A DNA stretch of 64,000 nt from Wocania arenilitoris (GTDB taxonomy: Bacteria > Bacteroidota > Bacteroidia > Flavobacteriales > Flavobacteriaceae), in the NCBI RefSeq assembly GCF_021728535.1, contig NZ_JAKKDU010000007.1, positions 124,001 to 188,000 on the forward strand. Reading direction: 5' to 3'. Both the position numbers and the translations under genes were made by a program. Under the pieces are notes generated by a model. The model ran no database searches and had not been told where the DNA came from. It saw only the letters and a program-made list of their open reading frames with translations. Numbering within the stretch: the stretch's first letter is position 1; each line of letters starts with the position of its first letter. This document shows, in pieces, positions 46,584 through 55,482 of this stretch.

Positions 46584-49500
46584 TTAAAATGTAATTTGAG
46601 CTCCAAAAGAAAAGTTTCTTGTAAACGGATATGCACTAGATCCTGTTCCTTGTTCTGGGTCAAATCCAAGTTCTCTGGATTCTCTAGATTGTATTTCCAA
46701 AATATTCTCACCAGATACGAAAAGGCGTATTTTGTCTATATCTAATTTTGACAATACATCACTTGGCAGGCTATACCCTATTTGCAGGTTTTTAAGTCTA
46801 GCATAAGCTCCATTAAGCTTATTGTTTATAGAAGGTCTGTAATTATAATTAGCTATACCAGCATTGGTATGCACCCTTGGGTATCTAGCACCCGTGTTAT
46901 CTGGTGTCCATATTTTACCGTACCAATACTTAAGCCCTTGGTTCCACCATGAACCAGACTGGAATGGTGCAGAAAACCCTCCACTTTTAAATAGGGTACG
47001 CTTACCTACACCTTGCCATAACATTCTAAAATCAAAGTTCTTATAATCGCCTCCTACATCAAAACTGAAGCTATATTGTGGTCTAATATTACCAAGCTTA
47101 ATTAAATCACCTCCTGTTTCTTCATTAACAGCTTCTAACCTACCGTTACCATCTCTATCCACATAGCGTGCATCACCAACGCCTATTGCAGGAAGTCCAG
47201 CAGTTACATCTGCTCTATACGCATCTACTTCTGCCTGGGTTTGGAAAATACCATCAAAATCCCAACCAAAATAAGTACCTAAAGACTCGCCCACCAACCT
47301 GTTGTTGATACCTGATCTAACAACTCCAGAAGCCGCTTGAAGCTCAACAAGCCTGTTTGTGTCGTTAAAAAGTACACCTCTTACAAAGTAATTTAAATCT
47401 CCTATATTGTCACGCCAATTAACCTCTACCTCAAATCCTTTGGTTTCTAACTCACCTGCATTAAGCGATGGAGCCGTTCCACCTAAAACGGTAGGCAAAT
47501 CGAGAGGCACTAACATATCTTTATTAACTCTCTTAAAATATTCAAAGGTTAACCCTAATCTATTATCCAAGAAGCTCATATCTACAGCATAGTTAGTAGT
47601 TTGTACCGTTTCCCAGCTTCTATCTAAACTCACGATATTGCTTTCAGCATAAACTTGTAAGATTTGTTGCACGCCAAATGCTGAAATATTACCAACGCCT
47701 CCCGTGCCTGCTGGCTTCCCAATTAATGCACCAGTACCAGAACCTACCAACGCCAAATAATCGTGGAGACCTATACCACTTTGATTTCCAGTTTCTCCGT
47801 ATGAAAATCTAAATTTTAAATTATCAAATATATTGAGGTCTTTTACAAATTGTTCTTCTGAAGCTCTCCAAGCCGCTAACCCCGAATAAAAAAGCCCCCA
47901 TCTATTATCTGCATTAAAACGAGACGATCCATCATAACGCAAGTTAGATTCTAGAATGTACTTTCCTTTGTAATCATAGTTAAACCTACCAAAAGCCGAA
48001 CGCAATGTCCATCTTGAACCACCTGCACCAATTCTGTCTTCTTCATCATCGGCTACATTAGGCGAGAAAAACCCATTTACCAACAACCATGCTTGAGTAC
48101 TTAAATTGTCTGATCTAAATTCCTCGTGCGATCCTCCACCTACTAGCTTAAAGTTATGATCATCTGCAATTGTTTTCTCGTATGTAAAGTAACCGTTAAG
48201 CGTAAATCCTGAAGCCGTATTATCGTCTCTTAACAAACGTTCTGGTGTTGTATTTGAAAATGTGTTTCCGTTAACTACACCTGGACTCCACGCTTTATTT
48301 AAAGTGATGGTAGTAACTTCTGTTCTCGACTTAGTAGTGAGATAGTTTATACCAGCTTGTCCTGTTAGGGTTAAACCATCTATAAGCTCTAAATCTGCTT
48401 TTATATTAGAAATAAAACGATGCTGCTTTAAACGGTTTTCGCTACCTTGTTCTAACAAATCTAGTGCATTGTTAAATCCTCTAAACGTATAATACTCTCC
48501 TTGTGGGTTTCTTATAGGCGCAAAGGTCCAGTTGGTTTGCAAACGACCTATAGCAGCAAAATCTTGAGTATTTCTAGATCTATCACCAATTTCTACGGCA
48601 TTTTGCAAGGTTACTCGGAATTTGTCTGATAAATCAAAGGTATTGTTCAATCGTATATTGTAACGTTCATAATTATCAAACTTAGTATTAAGCAAACCAT
48701 CTTCGTTAAAGTATCCTAAAGAAAATCTGTAGGTAGAATTTTCTCCACCTCCAGTAATACTTAGGTTATGGTTTTGACGAACTCCATCTTCAAAGAACTG
48801 ATCTACAAAGGCGTTTTCTGGTTGATTAAAAATAAGGTAACTATCTTCTCTTACAGCTCCTCCCAAATTTGTATCAGCAAAATTCAATATTGTATTTGTA
48901 CCCAATGCATTAAAAAAATTATCACCATAGACTGGTTGATTTCCTGCATTCATCCATGCTTGGTTTACAATTTCCATGTATTGACTCATATTTGTTTTTT
49001 CAGGCAAATACGTCGGCCTGTTAAAACCATAAGTACTGGTATAATTAAATTGAGGCTTACTATTCTTTTTACCTTTTTTTGTAGTTACAAGAATGACACC
49101 TCCAGATGCTTGGTTCCCATAAATAGAAGCAGCACCATCTTTAACAATAGACATACTTTCTATATCATCTGGGTTTAACCTATCTAGGCTTGATTGTATT
49201 CCATCTACCAATACTAACGGAGCACTGCCATTAATAGAACTTGCGCCCCTAATTTGAAAACCAAAGCTTTCTGCTCCCGGTTGGTTATCTACCTGAGTTA
49301 CCACAAGACCAGGAATAGTACCCTGCAGTACCGTTGCCACATTGGTAATCGGCCTGCTCTGAAATTGATCTGCACTTATTGTTGCTACGGCTCCTGCCAA
49401 CGTAGCACGCTTTTGTGTACCATACCCAACTACTACAACTTCGTCTAGTTGAGCCGCATCTTCTTGCATGGTTACATTAATTGTGGTGTTATCACCAATT

Positions 49501-49820
49501 GTAATGGTTTGGGCAAGCATTCCTACATAAGAGAATTCCAGCACTTCTCCTTTACTCGCATCAATGGTATAATTACCATCAAAATCTGTTTGTGTTCCTC
49601 TCGATGTACCTTTTACTACTACATTCGTTCCTGCTAAAGGAACACCATCTTTGTCAATTACAGTTCCTGAAATTTGTTGCTGTAATTCTTCAGCAGTATT
49701 AAAGTATTCTTTATTGTTTGCTGACACATTTGTATTAAAAACAAAAAAGCACAATAACAATAAACCAAGAAGTCTATTAATATTATGATTTGCTTTTGTA
49801 AAACATAATTTTATAATCAT
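46584..49820 (-). CDS. susC: SusC/RagA family TonB-dependent outer-membrane transporter
   Basis: A 1078-aa outer-membrane transporter with a signal peptide ending near NVSANN (about 35). A carboxypeptidase-regulatory-like domain follows (about 50-125: ISGTVIDKDGVPLAGTNVVV, TDFDGNYTI). The plug includes LDEVVVVGYGTQKRATLAGA and VLVDGIQSSLDRLNPDDIES, which precedes ASIYGNQASGGVILVTTKKG. A large beta-barrel ends in NFSFGAQITF, whose terminal Phe is the outer-membrane signal. It imports oligosaccharides with SusD, energised by TonB. It is preceded by a candidate promoter and a repeat-containing region, with the regulator gene upstream. Confidence 0.97.
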   Translation of the reverse strand: MIIKLCFTKANHNINRLLGLLLLCFFVFNTNVSANNKEYFNTAEELQQQISGTVIDKDGVPLAGTNVVVKGTSRGTQTDFDGNYTIDASKGEVLEFSYVGMLAQTITIGDNTTINVTMQEDAAQLDEVVVVGYGTQKRATLAGAVATISADQFQSRPITNVATVLQGTIPGLVVTQVDNQPGAESFGFQIRGASSINGSAPLVLVDGIQSSLDRLNPDDIESMSIVKDGAASIYGNQASGGVILVTTKKGKKNSKPQFNYTSTYGFNRPTYLPEKTNMSQYMEIVNQAWMNAGNQPVYGDNFFNALGTNTILNFADTNLGGAVREDSYLIFNQPENAFVDQFFEDGVRQNHNLSITGGGENSTYRFSLGYFNEDGLLNTKFDNYERYNIRLNNTFDLSDKFRVTLQNAVEIGDRSRNTQDFAAIGRLQTNWTFAPIRNPQGEYYTFRGFNNALDLLEQGSENRLKQHRFISNIKADLELIDGLTLTGQAGINYLTTKSRTEVTTITLNKAWSPGVVNGNTFSNTTPERLLRDDNTASGFTLNGYFTYEKTIADDHNFKLVGGGSHEEFRSDNLSTQAWLLVNGFFSPNVADDEEDRIGAGGSRWTLRSAFGRFNYDYKGKYILESNLRYDGSSRFNADNRWGLFYSGLAAWRASEEQFVKDLNIFDNLKFRFSYGETGNQSGIGLHDYLALVGSGTGALIGKPAGTGGVGNISAFGVQQILQVYAESNIVSLDRSWETVQTTNYAVDMSFLDNRLGLTFEYFKRVNKDMLVPLDLPTVLGGTAPSLNAGELETKGFEVEVNWRDNIGDLNYFVRGVLFNDTNRLVELQAASGVVRSGINNRLVGESLGTYFGWDFDGIFQTQAEVDAYRADVTAGLPAIGVGDARYVDRDGNGRLEAVNEETGGDLIKLGNIRPQYSFSFDVGGDYKNFDFRMLWQGVGKRTLFKSGGFSAPFQSGSWWNQGLKYWYGKIWTPDNTGARYPRVHTNAGIANYNYRPSINNKLNGAYARLKNLQIGYSLPSDVLSKLDIDKIRLFVSGENILEIQSRESRELGFDPEQGTGSSAYPFTRNFSFGAQITF

Positions 49821-49930
49821 AATTTTGATTGTTAATTTAAATTGGTTCGTTAATAATTTTTTACATGTTTAATTTGTTCGATTTAGTTTTTTTGCTCCAT
49901 AGATTTAATTTTAGATTTCTTTAACAGAAA

Positions 49931-49938
49931 CAAATTTA
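49931..49938 (-). promoter_or_regulatory. Candidate -7 element for susC
   Basis: The minus strand reads TAAATTTG at 49938-49931, leaving a leader of about 100 nt before ATG 49820. No TTG at the normal distance, which fits a promoter that needs an activator. Confidence 0.45.
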
Positions 49939-49961
49939 TAAGTGAAGTATAATAACTGGGA

Positions 49962-49988
49962 GTAAATACGGACGTAAATGGTGTAAAA
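49962..49988. promoter_or_regulatory. Possible operator of the hybrid two-component regulator
   Basis: Three direct units GTAAAT (49962), GTAAAT (49974) and GTAAAA (49983) are spaced 12 and 9 bp apart, just upstream of the susC -7 element. AraC-type response regulators of PULs bind direct repeats. Assignment here rests on position and repetition only. Confidence 0.25.
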
Positions 49989-50140
49989 TTGTCCTAGCTA
50001 TTGATTTTCAAAGAGTTTAATAGCTTTAAATAAGAGGATAATTGTCTCTTAGTATTATTCAAAAAGCGAAGAAATAACACCAAAAACATGCTTTAATCTT
50101 GAAGCAAGATGAGGTAACTATAGGAAAATGAAGCTGTTTA

Positions 50141-53100
50141 TTATTTAATCGTTACAATTGCTTCTTGACTTTCTTGACTACTCCTAAATGCCGAAGGTGT
50201 TTCTTTAAATTCCTTTTTAAAACACTTACTGAAGTATTTAGCATCTTTAAACCCTATAAGAAAAGCAATTTCTACTATGGGTTTTGAAGTATTGGTTAGT
50301 AAATAAGAAGCTCTATTCAATCTTAGTTTTAGCATTAAATCGTTAATACCTATATCTGTAATGCTACTCATTCTTTTATAGATCACAGATTTACTCATAC
50401 CCATTTCTTTAGCAAATAACGGAATATCGAAATTTGGATTACCAATGTGCGATTCTAATATGGTTAGGGTTTTGTTGTAAAATTCCTTATCGGAATCATT
50501 AACAGAATTAATGTTTACATCGACGTTTAGAAGTTCTAAAAAGTTATTTGTAGCCCTAGTTTGGTTTTCTAAAATATTTGCTATTCTTGATTTAAGAACA
50601 TTAAGACTAAAGGGTTTATCTATATAAGCATCTGCTCCTTTATCAAAACCTGTAATTCTATCTGTGTTTAATGTTTTTGCGGTCAATAGCACAATAGGAA
50701 TATTATTGGTTTGGGGGTTGTTTTTTAATGTTTCGCACAATTCCAGACCATCCATTTTTGGCATCATGACATCGGAGATTATGATATCTATTTTATTTTT
50801 TTTAACAATATCTAAAGCATTTACGCCATTTTCTGCAGTTATGGTCTTATAAACTAAAGATAAATTGGTTTCTAAATATTCTCGTAAATCTGTTTCGTCC
50901 TCAACAATTAAAACAGTATAGTTTAAATGTTTAATGTATATTTCTTTTCTTGGTACATTTTCCGTCTCTAACTTATTATTTTCTGCAATTACAAGCTTAT
51001 TATCTGTATCTTTTTTAAGCTCGTCGGGAATGTGCGAATCTCCTAAAGGAAATTGCAACTCGAAACAACTCCCTTTTTCCACAACACTTTTTACATTTAT
51101 AGTTGCTTTATGAGCGTCTATAAACCTTTTTACCAAGGCAAGCCCAATACCGCTACCTTTTACATGGTCTTTAGCTTGGTAAAACCTATCGAATAGTGAT
51201 TCTAAATCTTTTTCATTGATGCCTCTGCCATAATCTTTCACCTTTATTAAAACATGATTGTTTTGCTCTTTTAATTCAAGAATTACTTTTCCGTTAGGGT
51301 AACTATATTTTATTGCATTTGATAATAGGTTGTATATAATGGACTCCATCATATACTGGTCAAACCAAAACAGTATTTTTTCTTGATTGTGTTTAAAAAC
51401 AAGTTCTATGTTCTTGCCAGCAGAAAAAATACCGAAATCTTTTATTAACGGACTTAAAAAGCTAACAATGTCTAACTCTTGGGCTTCTAACTCAAACTTT
51501 TTAAACTCTGTTTTTCTAAAATCTATACCTCTATTAACTAACCTTGTAATACGCAGTACACTCTTTTTGATTAACTCTAAATTAGTGATATTGTAATCTT
51601 TACTAGCGCTTTTCATGATTTCTTCCAAAGGGCTAAGTATTAAAGTTAGAGGTGTTCTTATTTCGTGGGAAAGGTTTGTGAAAAAATGTAATTGCTGGTT
51701 GTCTAAATCTATTTGAGCTTTTAAAGACCTTTTTTCAAATTCAATAGTTCTTTTATATTGTTCTCTATTAAAAATGGTCTTTATTATTACGTATGCAATG
51801 AGTATAAGACTTAACACAAAAGCAATTTGAAACCAATAGGTTTGCCACCAAGGAGGTAAAATAGTAATGTGCATTACAGATTCTAAATCACTATTTCTAT
51901 TTCTTACCTTGAACGTATAATTACCTACCCCTAAATTAACCCAGGAAGTCGCATTATTAGTTGTACTTGACCAATAACTTTCTTCTCCTTCTTTGGTCAT
52001 AGAGGTTTCGTAATAATTAACATCTTCTAACGCAAAGTCTAAAGGTGAATACACTAAAGAAAATGAATTGTTACTGTATTGTAATTCTAAATTGTTTGAG
52101 TTAGAAACAACTATGTTATTACTAATGTTGTTGCTCTTTTTAAAATCAATATAGTTAACCCCCTTAATTTTAAGGTTGGTAAACTTTAATGGTACATTCT
52201 TCTCTTGAAGCGAATAACTTAACGGGTGAAATTTATAAAACCCGTTTCTGGTTCCAAAGTATAAATAACCATTATTATCTTGAGACATGCCTCTAGTAAA
52301 GGAGTTTCTTCTTAATCCTATTGTAAAATTTATTTTCTCTACTTTTCTTGATACGGGGTCGTAAACGCACAAGCCTCTACGAGTACCTAACCAAAGGCGC
52401 TTATCTTCTCCTAAAGCCATAGATGCTATGTGGTCTGTAACAAAATTCTCTGTTGGTACTTTAAACTCAAAAAAACTATTATTTAGATTATACTTAAACA
52501 AACCATTAAACCCCGCAAACCAAATTGAGTTCTTGTGAGTTTCTACTATACTCAAGATATTATTTGCAGAGTATCCTTTAATGGTCTTTATGTTTGTTAC
52601 TGTATTTTCTTTTCTATTCCATTTATACAAACCATGATCTTGTGTAGTAACCCATAAATTATTTTGTGAATCTTGAAACACCGAAAACGTCCAAATGTCG
52701 TGAAAGATGTTGGGTATTTTTAATTCTTTAAAACTATTATTAAATTGCTTATTCTTTGGATTATAACTTACCAACCCTTTATTGGTAGTAATCCATATTT
52801 TTCCTTCTTTAGTTTCATAGATCCCCTCTATTGAGTTTGATAACAATTTACTGTTGTCTAAATTGTAATTTTTAATATTATAATGTCTAGACATCTTGTT
52901 TGTCTTTGACAACATGAATAAACCTTGGGTGGCTGTTCCTATCCAAACATTTTCTTTACTATCTTCAAAAATGGGGTAAACCTCACTATCTTTTAATGCA
53001 TCTGGAAGGTTTCTTAAAACAGGTATTTCCTCAAAAGGAGGGTCATTTAACAACAAATTTCTTTTCTTTAAGACATTAACCCCTGCACCCCAAGTACCAA

Positions 53101-54094
53101 TCCAAACATCACCATTTTTTAATACTGATGGGTGACTTATATCTTCATTGGTTACTTTTTGTTGATCTGCTTCTTCAATTTTTAAGAACTGATAAACTCT
53201 TTTTTTAAAGCGTACCCTAAATACACCCTTGGTAGCAGTGCCTACCCAGAGGTTTCCAAATTTATCGAAAAACAAGGTGGTAATTTCAAAATCGTATAAG
53301 GTAGCAAACACATCTCCCAAATCATTAATGTAAGGATGCTGCTTAATATTCTGTAATGTAAATACCTTTTTTTGATTTAAATCCCAAAAGCCAATACCAC
53401 CACTATTAAATTCGGTTTGATCATTTCTTCTAAAAGAAAACCAAACCCTGTTCTTTTTATCTTCAACAAAACGCTGCACACTCATTACTGAATTCTCGGA
53501 AGACACATAGTTAATTTGTTGTTCTTGAGTGTTCCACTGCCCAATGCTACCATTGGCATTGGAAACCCATAGGTTATTGTGGGAATCCTTAAAAATAGTG
53601 TTATAGGTTCCCAGTTCTTCTCTGGTATTCACCATAAACTTGCCATTATCAGATAACCGGAATGTATTTTCGTCAATAAACTCAACTTTTGGCTCTTTGG
53701 CCTTAACGAGAAGTGCTACCAATTTTTCATCTGGTATTTTGTCTAAATTTATCCTGGAGCAAACTAGATTATGAACATTTACTTGATAATATTCCTCGTC
53801 AGTGGTTATTATATAAACACTTTCTTTATAAACTAACAGATTATCAACGTTTACATAAAATTCTTTGTCCTGATAGCTTACGTTAAAGAAGTTCTCACCA
53901 TCAAACCGATACAATCCATTATTAGTCCCAACCCAAATAAATCCAAAGTGATCTTGTGACAAACTCTTAATCCTGTGGTTAGGCAATCCGAATTTTGAGT
54001 CCCAATGAAGTAAGCTAATATCTTCTATATTATTCTGACTCCAACATATTACGCTGAAACATAAAAATAAAACGATAAAAACAATCCTGAACAT
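50141..54094 (-). CDS. Hybrid two-component system sensor-regulator (HTCS) of the PUL
   Basis: A 1317-aa inner-membrane protein. Signal peptide MFRIVFIVLFLCFSVICWSQ. A periplasmic sensor of repeated two-component propeller units follows (GFIWVGTNNGLYRFDG, NLWVGTATKGVFRV, RLWLGTRRGLCVYDP) plus a Y_Y_Y domain (about 690-765). One membrane segment comes next (about 775-795), then HisKA with LSHEIRTPLTLILSPLEEIM, HATPase (NLLSNAIKYSYPNG, DYGRGI, GSGIGLALVKRFI), a receiver domain (VLIVEDETD, IIISDVMMPKMDGLELC) and a C-terminal AraC-type HTH (GFKDAKYFSKCFKKEF). It senses an oligosaccharide in the periplasm and activates the adjoining locus. Confidence 0.96.
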   Translation of the reverse strand: MFRIVFIVLFLCFSVICWSQNNIEDISLLHWDSKFGLPNHRIKSLSQDHFGFIWVGTNNGLYRFDGENFFNVSYQDKEFYVNVDNLLVYKESVYIITTDEEYYQVNVHNLVCSRINLDKIPDEKLVALLVKAKEPKVEFIDENTFRLSDNGKFMVNTREELGTYNTIFKDSHNNLWVSNANGSIGQWNTQEQQINYVSSENSVMSVQRFVEDKKNRVWFSFRRNDQTEFNSGGIGFWDLNQKKVFTLQNIKQHPYINDLGDVFATLYDFEITTLFFDKFGNLWVGTATKGVFRVRFKKRVYQFLKIEEADQQKVTNEDISHPSVLKNGDVWIGTWGAGVNVLKKRNLLLNDPPFEEIPVLRNLPDALKDSEVYPIFEDSKENVWIGTATQGLFMLSKTNKMSRHYNIKNYNLDNSKLLSNSIEGIYETKEGKIWITTNKGLVSYNPKNKQFNNSFKELKIPNIFHDIWTFSVFQDSQNNLWVTTQDHGLYKWNRKENTVTNIKTIKGYSANNILSIVETHKNSIWFAGFNGLFKYNLNNSFFEFKVPTENFVTDHIASMALGEDKRLWLGTRRGLCVYDPVSRKVEKINFTIGLRRNSFTRGMSQDNNGYLYFGTRNGFYKFHPLSYSLQEKNVPLKFTNLKIKGVNYIDFKKSNNISNNIVVSNSNNLELQYSNNSFSLVYSPLDFALEDVNYYETSMTKEGEESYWSSTTNNATSWVNLGVGNYTFKVRNRNSDLESVMHITILPPWWQTYWFQIAFVLSLILIAYVIIKTIFNREQYKRTIEFEKRSLKAQIDLDNQQLHFFTNLSHEIRTPLTLILSPLEEIMKSASKDYNITNLELIKKSVLRITRLVNRGIDFRKTEFKKFELEAQELDIVSFLSPLIKDFGIFSAGKNIELVFKHNQEKILFWFDQYMMESIIYNLLSNAIKYSYPNGKVILELKEQNNHVLIKVKDYGRGINEKDLESLFDRFYQAKDHVKGSGIGLALVKRFIDAHKATINVKSVVEKGSCFELQFPLGDSHIPDELKKDTDNKLVIAENNKLETENVPRKEIYIKHLNYTVLIVEDETDLREYLETNLSLVYKTITAENGVNALDIVKKNKIDIIISDVMMPKMDGLELCETLKNNPQTNNIPIVLLTAKTLNTDRITGFDKGADAYIDKPFSLNVLKSRIANILENQTRATNNFLELLNVDVNINSVNDSDKEFYNKTLTILESHIGNPNFDIPLFAKEMGMSKSVIYKRMSSITDIGINDLMLKLRLNRASYLLTNTSKPIVEIAFLIGFKDAKYFSKCFKKEFKETPSAFRSSQESQEAIVTIK

Positions 54095-54115
54095 ATTGAC
54101 AACTTACAAAGTTCT

Positions 54116-54123
54116 CAAATTTA
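54116..54123 (-). promoter_or_regulatory. Candidate -7 element of the hybrid regulator gene
   Basis: The minus strand reads TAAATTTG at 54123-54116, 21 bp before ATG 54094. This is the same octamer as before susC. Confidence 0.45.
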
Positions 54124-54567
54124 GTTTATATTTTAATCATAGTAAAAGGATAGTTGACTTTTTAAAAAAGTATAAACAGAATTTAAGTAACTTCTAGACT
54201 TAAAAGTTATTGGTGACTACATTCCATAAAAACATAATCTTTCTTAGGTATCCCTTTAAGCGTTCAATTACAGAATAAACCGTACAAATACATTCATAAA
54301 TTTAAAAGTATACTCTAATACATACAAATATTTACAAATTCATCGTGCTAATTTTTTTGCAGAAACCAACAATATTTACCTTCCATATTTAACAATTAGA
54401 GAATTACAAATACTTATTATCATAAGAAATTCTCTATATAATACTTGTCTGTAAAACTAAGGGAAAAGCAAGAGGGTAGCGTGCTGGCGCAACGCTACGT
54501 TACATTTGCTTCGCAAAGCCTTTGTTTATGGGATGTTTGAAAAACGTAAAAAATTGAATAATTATAA

Positions 54568-54620
54568 TTTGATGCAAAACCTCTGGAATCTCATATAAAC
54601 AGGGATTTTTTTGCGTCAAA
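54568..54620. repeat. Long palindrome 1 of 3
   Basis: Arms TTTGATGCAAAA (54568-54579) and TTTTGCGTCAAA (54609-54620) pair over 12 bp with one G-T wobble. The 29-nt loop contains AACCTCT and TATAAACAGGGA, with a possible inner CCT/AGG pair. Confidence 0.7.
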
Positions 54621-54707
54621 CTTTGAAATTGAAGATAAAATTCGTTGACCAAATTGTAATTTTCACATATTCTATTCATTTATTTTAAGAAAATTGTTCA
54701 ACTTGAG

Positions 54708-54762
54708 TTTTACTGTAAAAATTCGCGAAACCCCTATAAACAGGGAAATATTTACAGTAAAA
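54708..54762. repeat. Long palindrome 2 of 3
   Basis: Perfect 12-bp arms TTTTACTGTAAA (54708-54719) and TTTACAGTAAAA (54751-54762). The loop contains GAAACCCC and TATAAACAGGGA. The inner CCC/GGG pair and the TATAAACAGGGA dodecamer are shared with palindrome 1. Confidence 0.75.
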
Positions 54763-54826
54763 AATATTTATGATGAATTTTTTGGGTGTTTACTCGTTTA
54801 CTGTTTCTTGAATAAGGAAAATCCCA

Positions 54827-54882
54827 TTTTTTACGAAAAAAACCGCTCAGCCCAATAAAACTGTTGATTTTTTCGTAAAAAA
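54827..54882. repeat. Long palindrome 3 of 3
   Basis: Perfect 15-bp arms TTTTTTACGAAAAAA (54827-54841) and TTTTTTCGTAAAAAA (54868-54882). The 26-nt loop starts ACCGCTCAG and has AATAAAACTG, with an inner CAG/CTG pair. The AAACC after the left arm is shared with palindromes 1 and 2. Confidence 0.75.
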
Positions 54883-55281
54883 TTACAGATTGGTTCTGTT
54901 TAATGCATTTTGCGTGTTTGCTAACGCACTCGCTTTGGGCGAGTTTGTTTCATTTTTAAAGTATCGGATCCTCCTTGCTCTATATACTATATACTTAAAA
55001 AAGTATCTATTAATACCCAGCCTCTGAATCCAATACATCCCAATTGTTCACCGGAATACTTCTTTTAAGGCTAATTTCTGAGCGTTTTCCTTCTACTGTT
55101 ATCCTACAATAAACATTTAAAAGATTTGAATTGCTGCGTGATTTTTTCGAAAAGAAAATAATCGTAAATGTGTTGTTTGACCGCATGTTTGACGTCTTTT
55201 ATTAAACAATAATTTTTGTAAAGACGAAAGTCAAATCGTTTTTAAAAGTTCTTTGAAATTACGAAATTTTAAACAAAAAAG

Positions 55282-55299
55282 TGTTCACCTAATTGCACA
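55282..55299 (+). repeat. 18-bp direct repeat, right copy
   Basis: TGTTCACCTAATTGCACA, one mismatch to 40173-40190. It overlaps the first of three perfect tandem TTGCACA units (55293-55313). Confidence 0.6.
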
Positions 55300-55370
55300 T
55301 TGCACATTGCACACCTATTTAATGGTTTTAATTGCTTTTAATTGATATCAAATAAAATTGATAAAAACAA

Positions 55371-55404
55371 AAAACACTGATAATCATACAATTAACAGTG
55401 TTTT
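55371..55404 (-). terminator. Terminator of the heptosyltransferase-family gene
   Basis: AAAACACTG (55371-55379) and CAGTGTTTT (55396-55404) pair perfectly over 9 bp. On the minus strand the stem runs into a long T-rich tract. Confidence 0.8.
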
Positions 55405-55426
55405 GATTTTGCCTGAATTAGGTTCG

Positions 55427-55452
55427 TCGGGATGCTGTCCCGATGACTATCG
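55427..55452. repeat. GC-rich REP-like palindrome
   Basis: TCGGGA (55427-55432) and TCCCGA (55438-55443) form a hairpin with a 5-nt loop, followed by TGACTATCGG. Similar TCCCGAT...ATCGG palindromes are, from memory, widespread between genes in flavobacteria. Confidence 0.5.
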
Positions 55453-55482
55453 GAATTGTTTCAGCACCTCATAATATTTCGA

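Larger units (their letters stand above)
49821..50140. other. Regulatory gap between the hybrid regulator and susC
   Basis: A 320-bp gap with a candidate -7 element for susC (49938-49931) and, 24-57 bp further upstream on that strand, three plus-strand GTAAA(T/A) units at 49962, 49974 and 49983. No ORF. This is where the hybrid regulator would be expected to bind. Confidence 0.5.
54095..55482. other. 1.4-kb non-coding right flank of the PUL
   Basis: No credible gene on either strand. Contents from left to right: the regulator's promoter (54116), a GC-richer hairpin GTAGCGT/ACGCTAC (about 54476-54498), three long related palindromes (54568-54882), a short hairpin CTCGC/GCGAG (about 54939-54953), three tandem TTGCACA units next to the right copy of the 18-bp repeat (55282-55313), a terminator for the gene to the right (55371-55404), and a GC-rich REP-like palindrome (55427-55452). 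It looks like recombination-rich DNA or remains of mobile DNA. Confidence 0.6.

Noticed and set aside
48768-49637. Plus-strand ORFs opposite susC
   Set aside because: They lie wholly antisense to a well-supported gene, are rich in Cys, His and Ile as antisense frames tend to be, and have no recognisable motif.
54568-54882. CRISPR array
   Set aside because: Only three units, with arms of differing sequence, irregular spacing of about 120-140 bp, no exact repeat and no cas genes.
54568-54882. Retron or other reverse-transcriptase-linked RNA
   Set aside because: No reverse transcriptase or effector gene lies anywhere near; palindromes alone are not enough.
54476-54882. Integron attC sites
   Set aside because: The conserved RYYYAAC and GTTRRRY core ends are not visible at the palindrome edges and no integrase is present. 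Kept only as a loose possibility in the palindrome finding.
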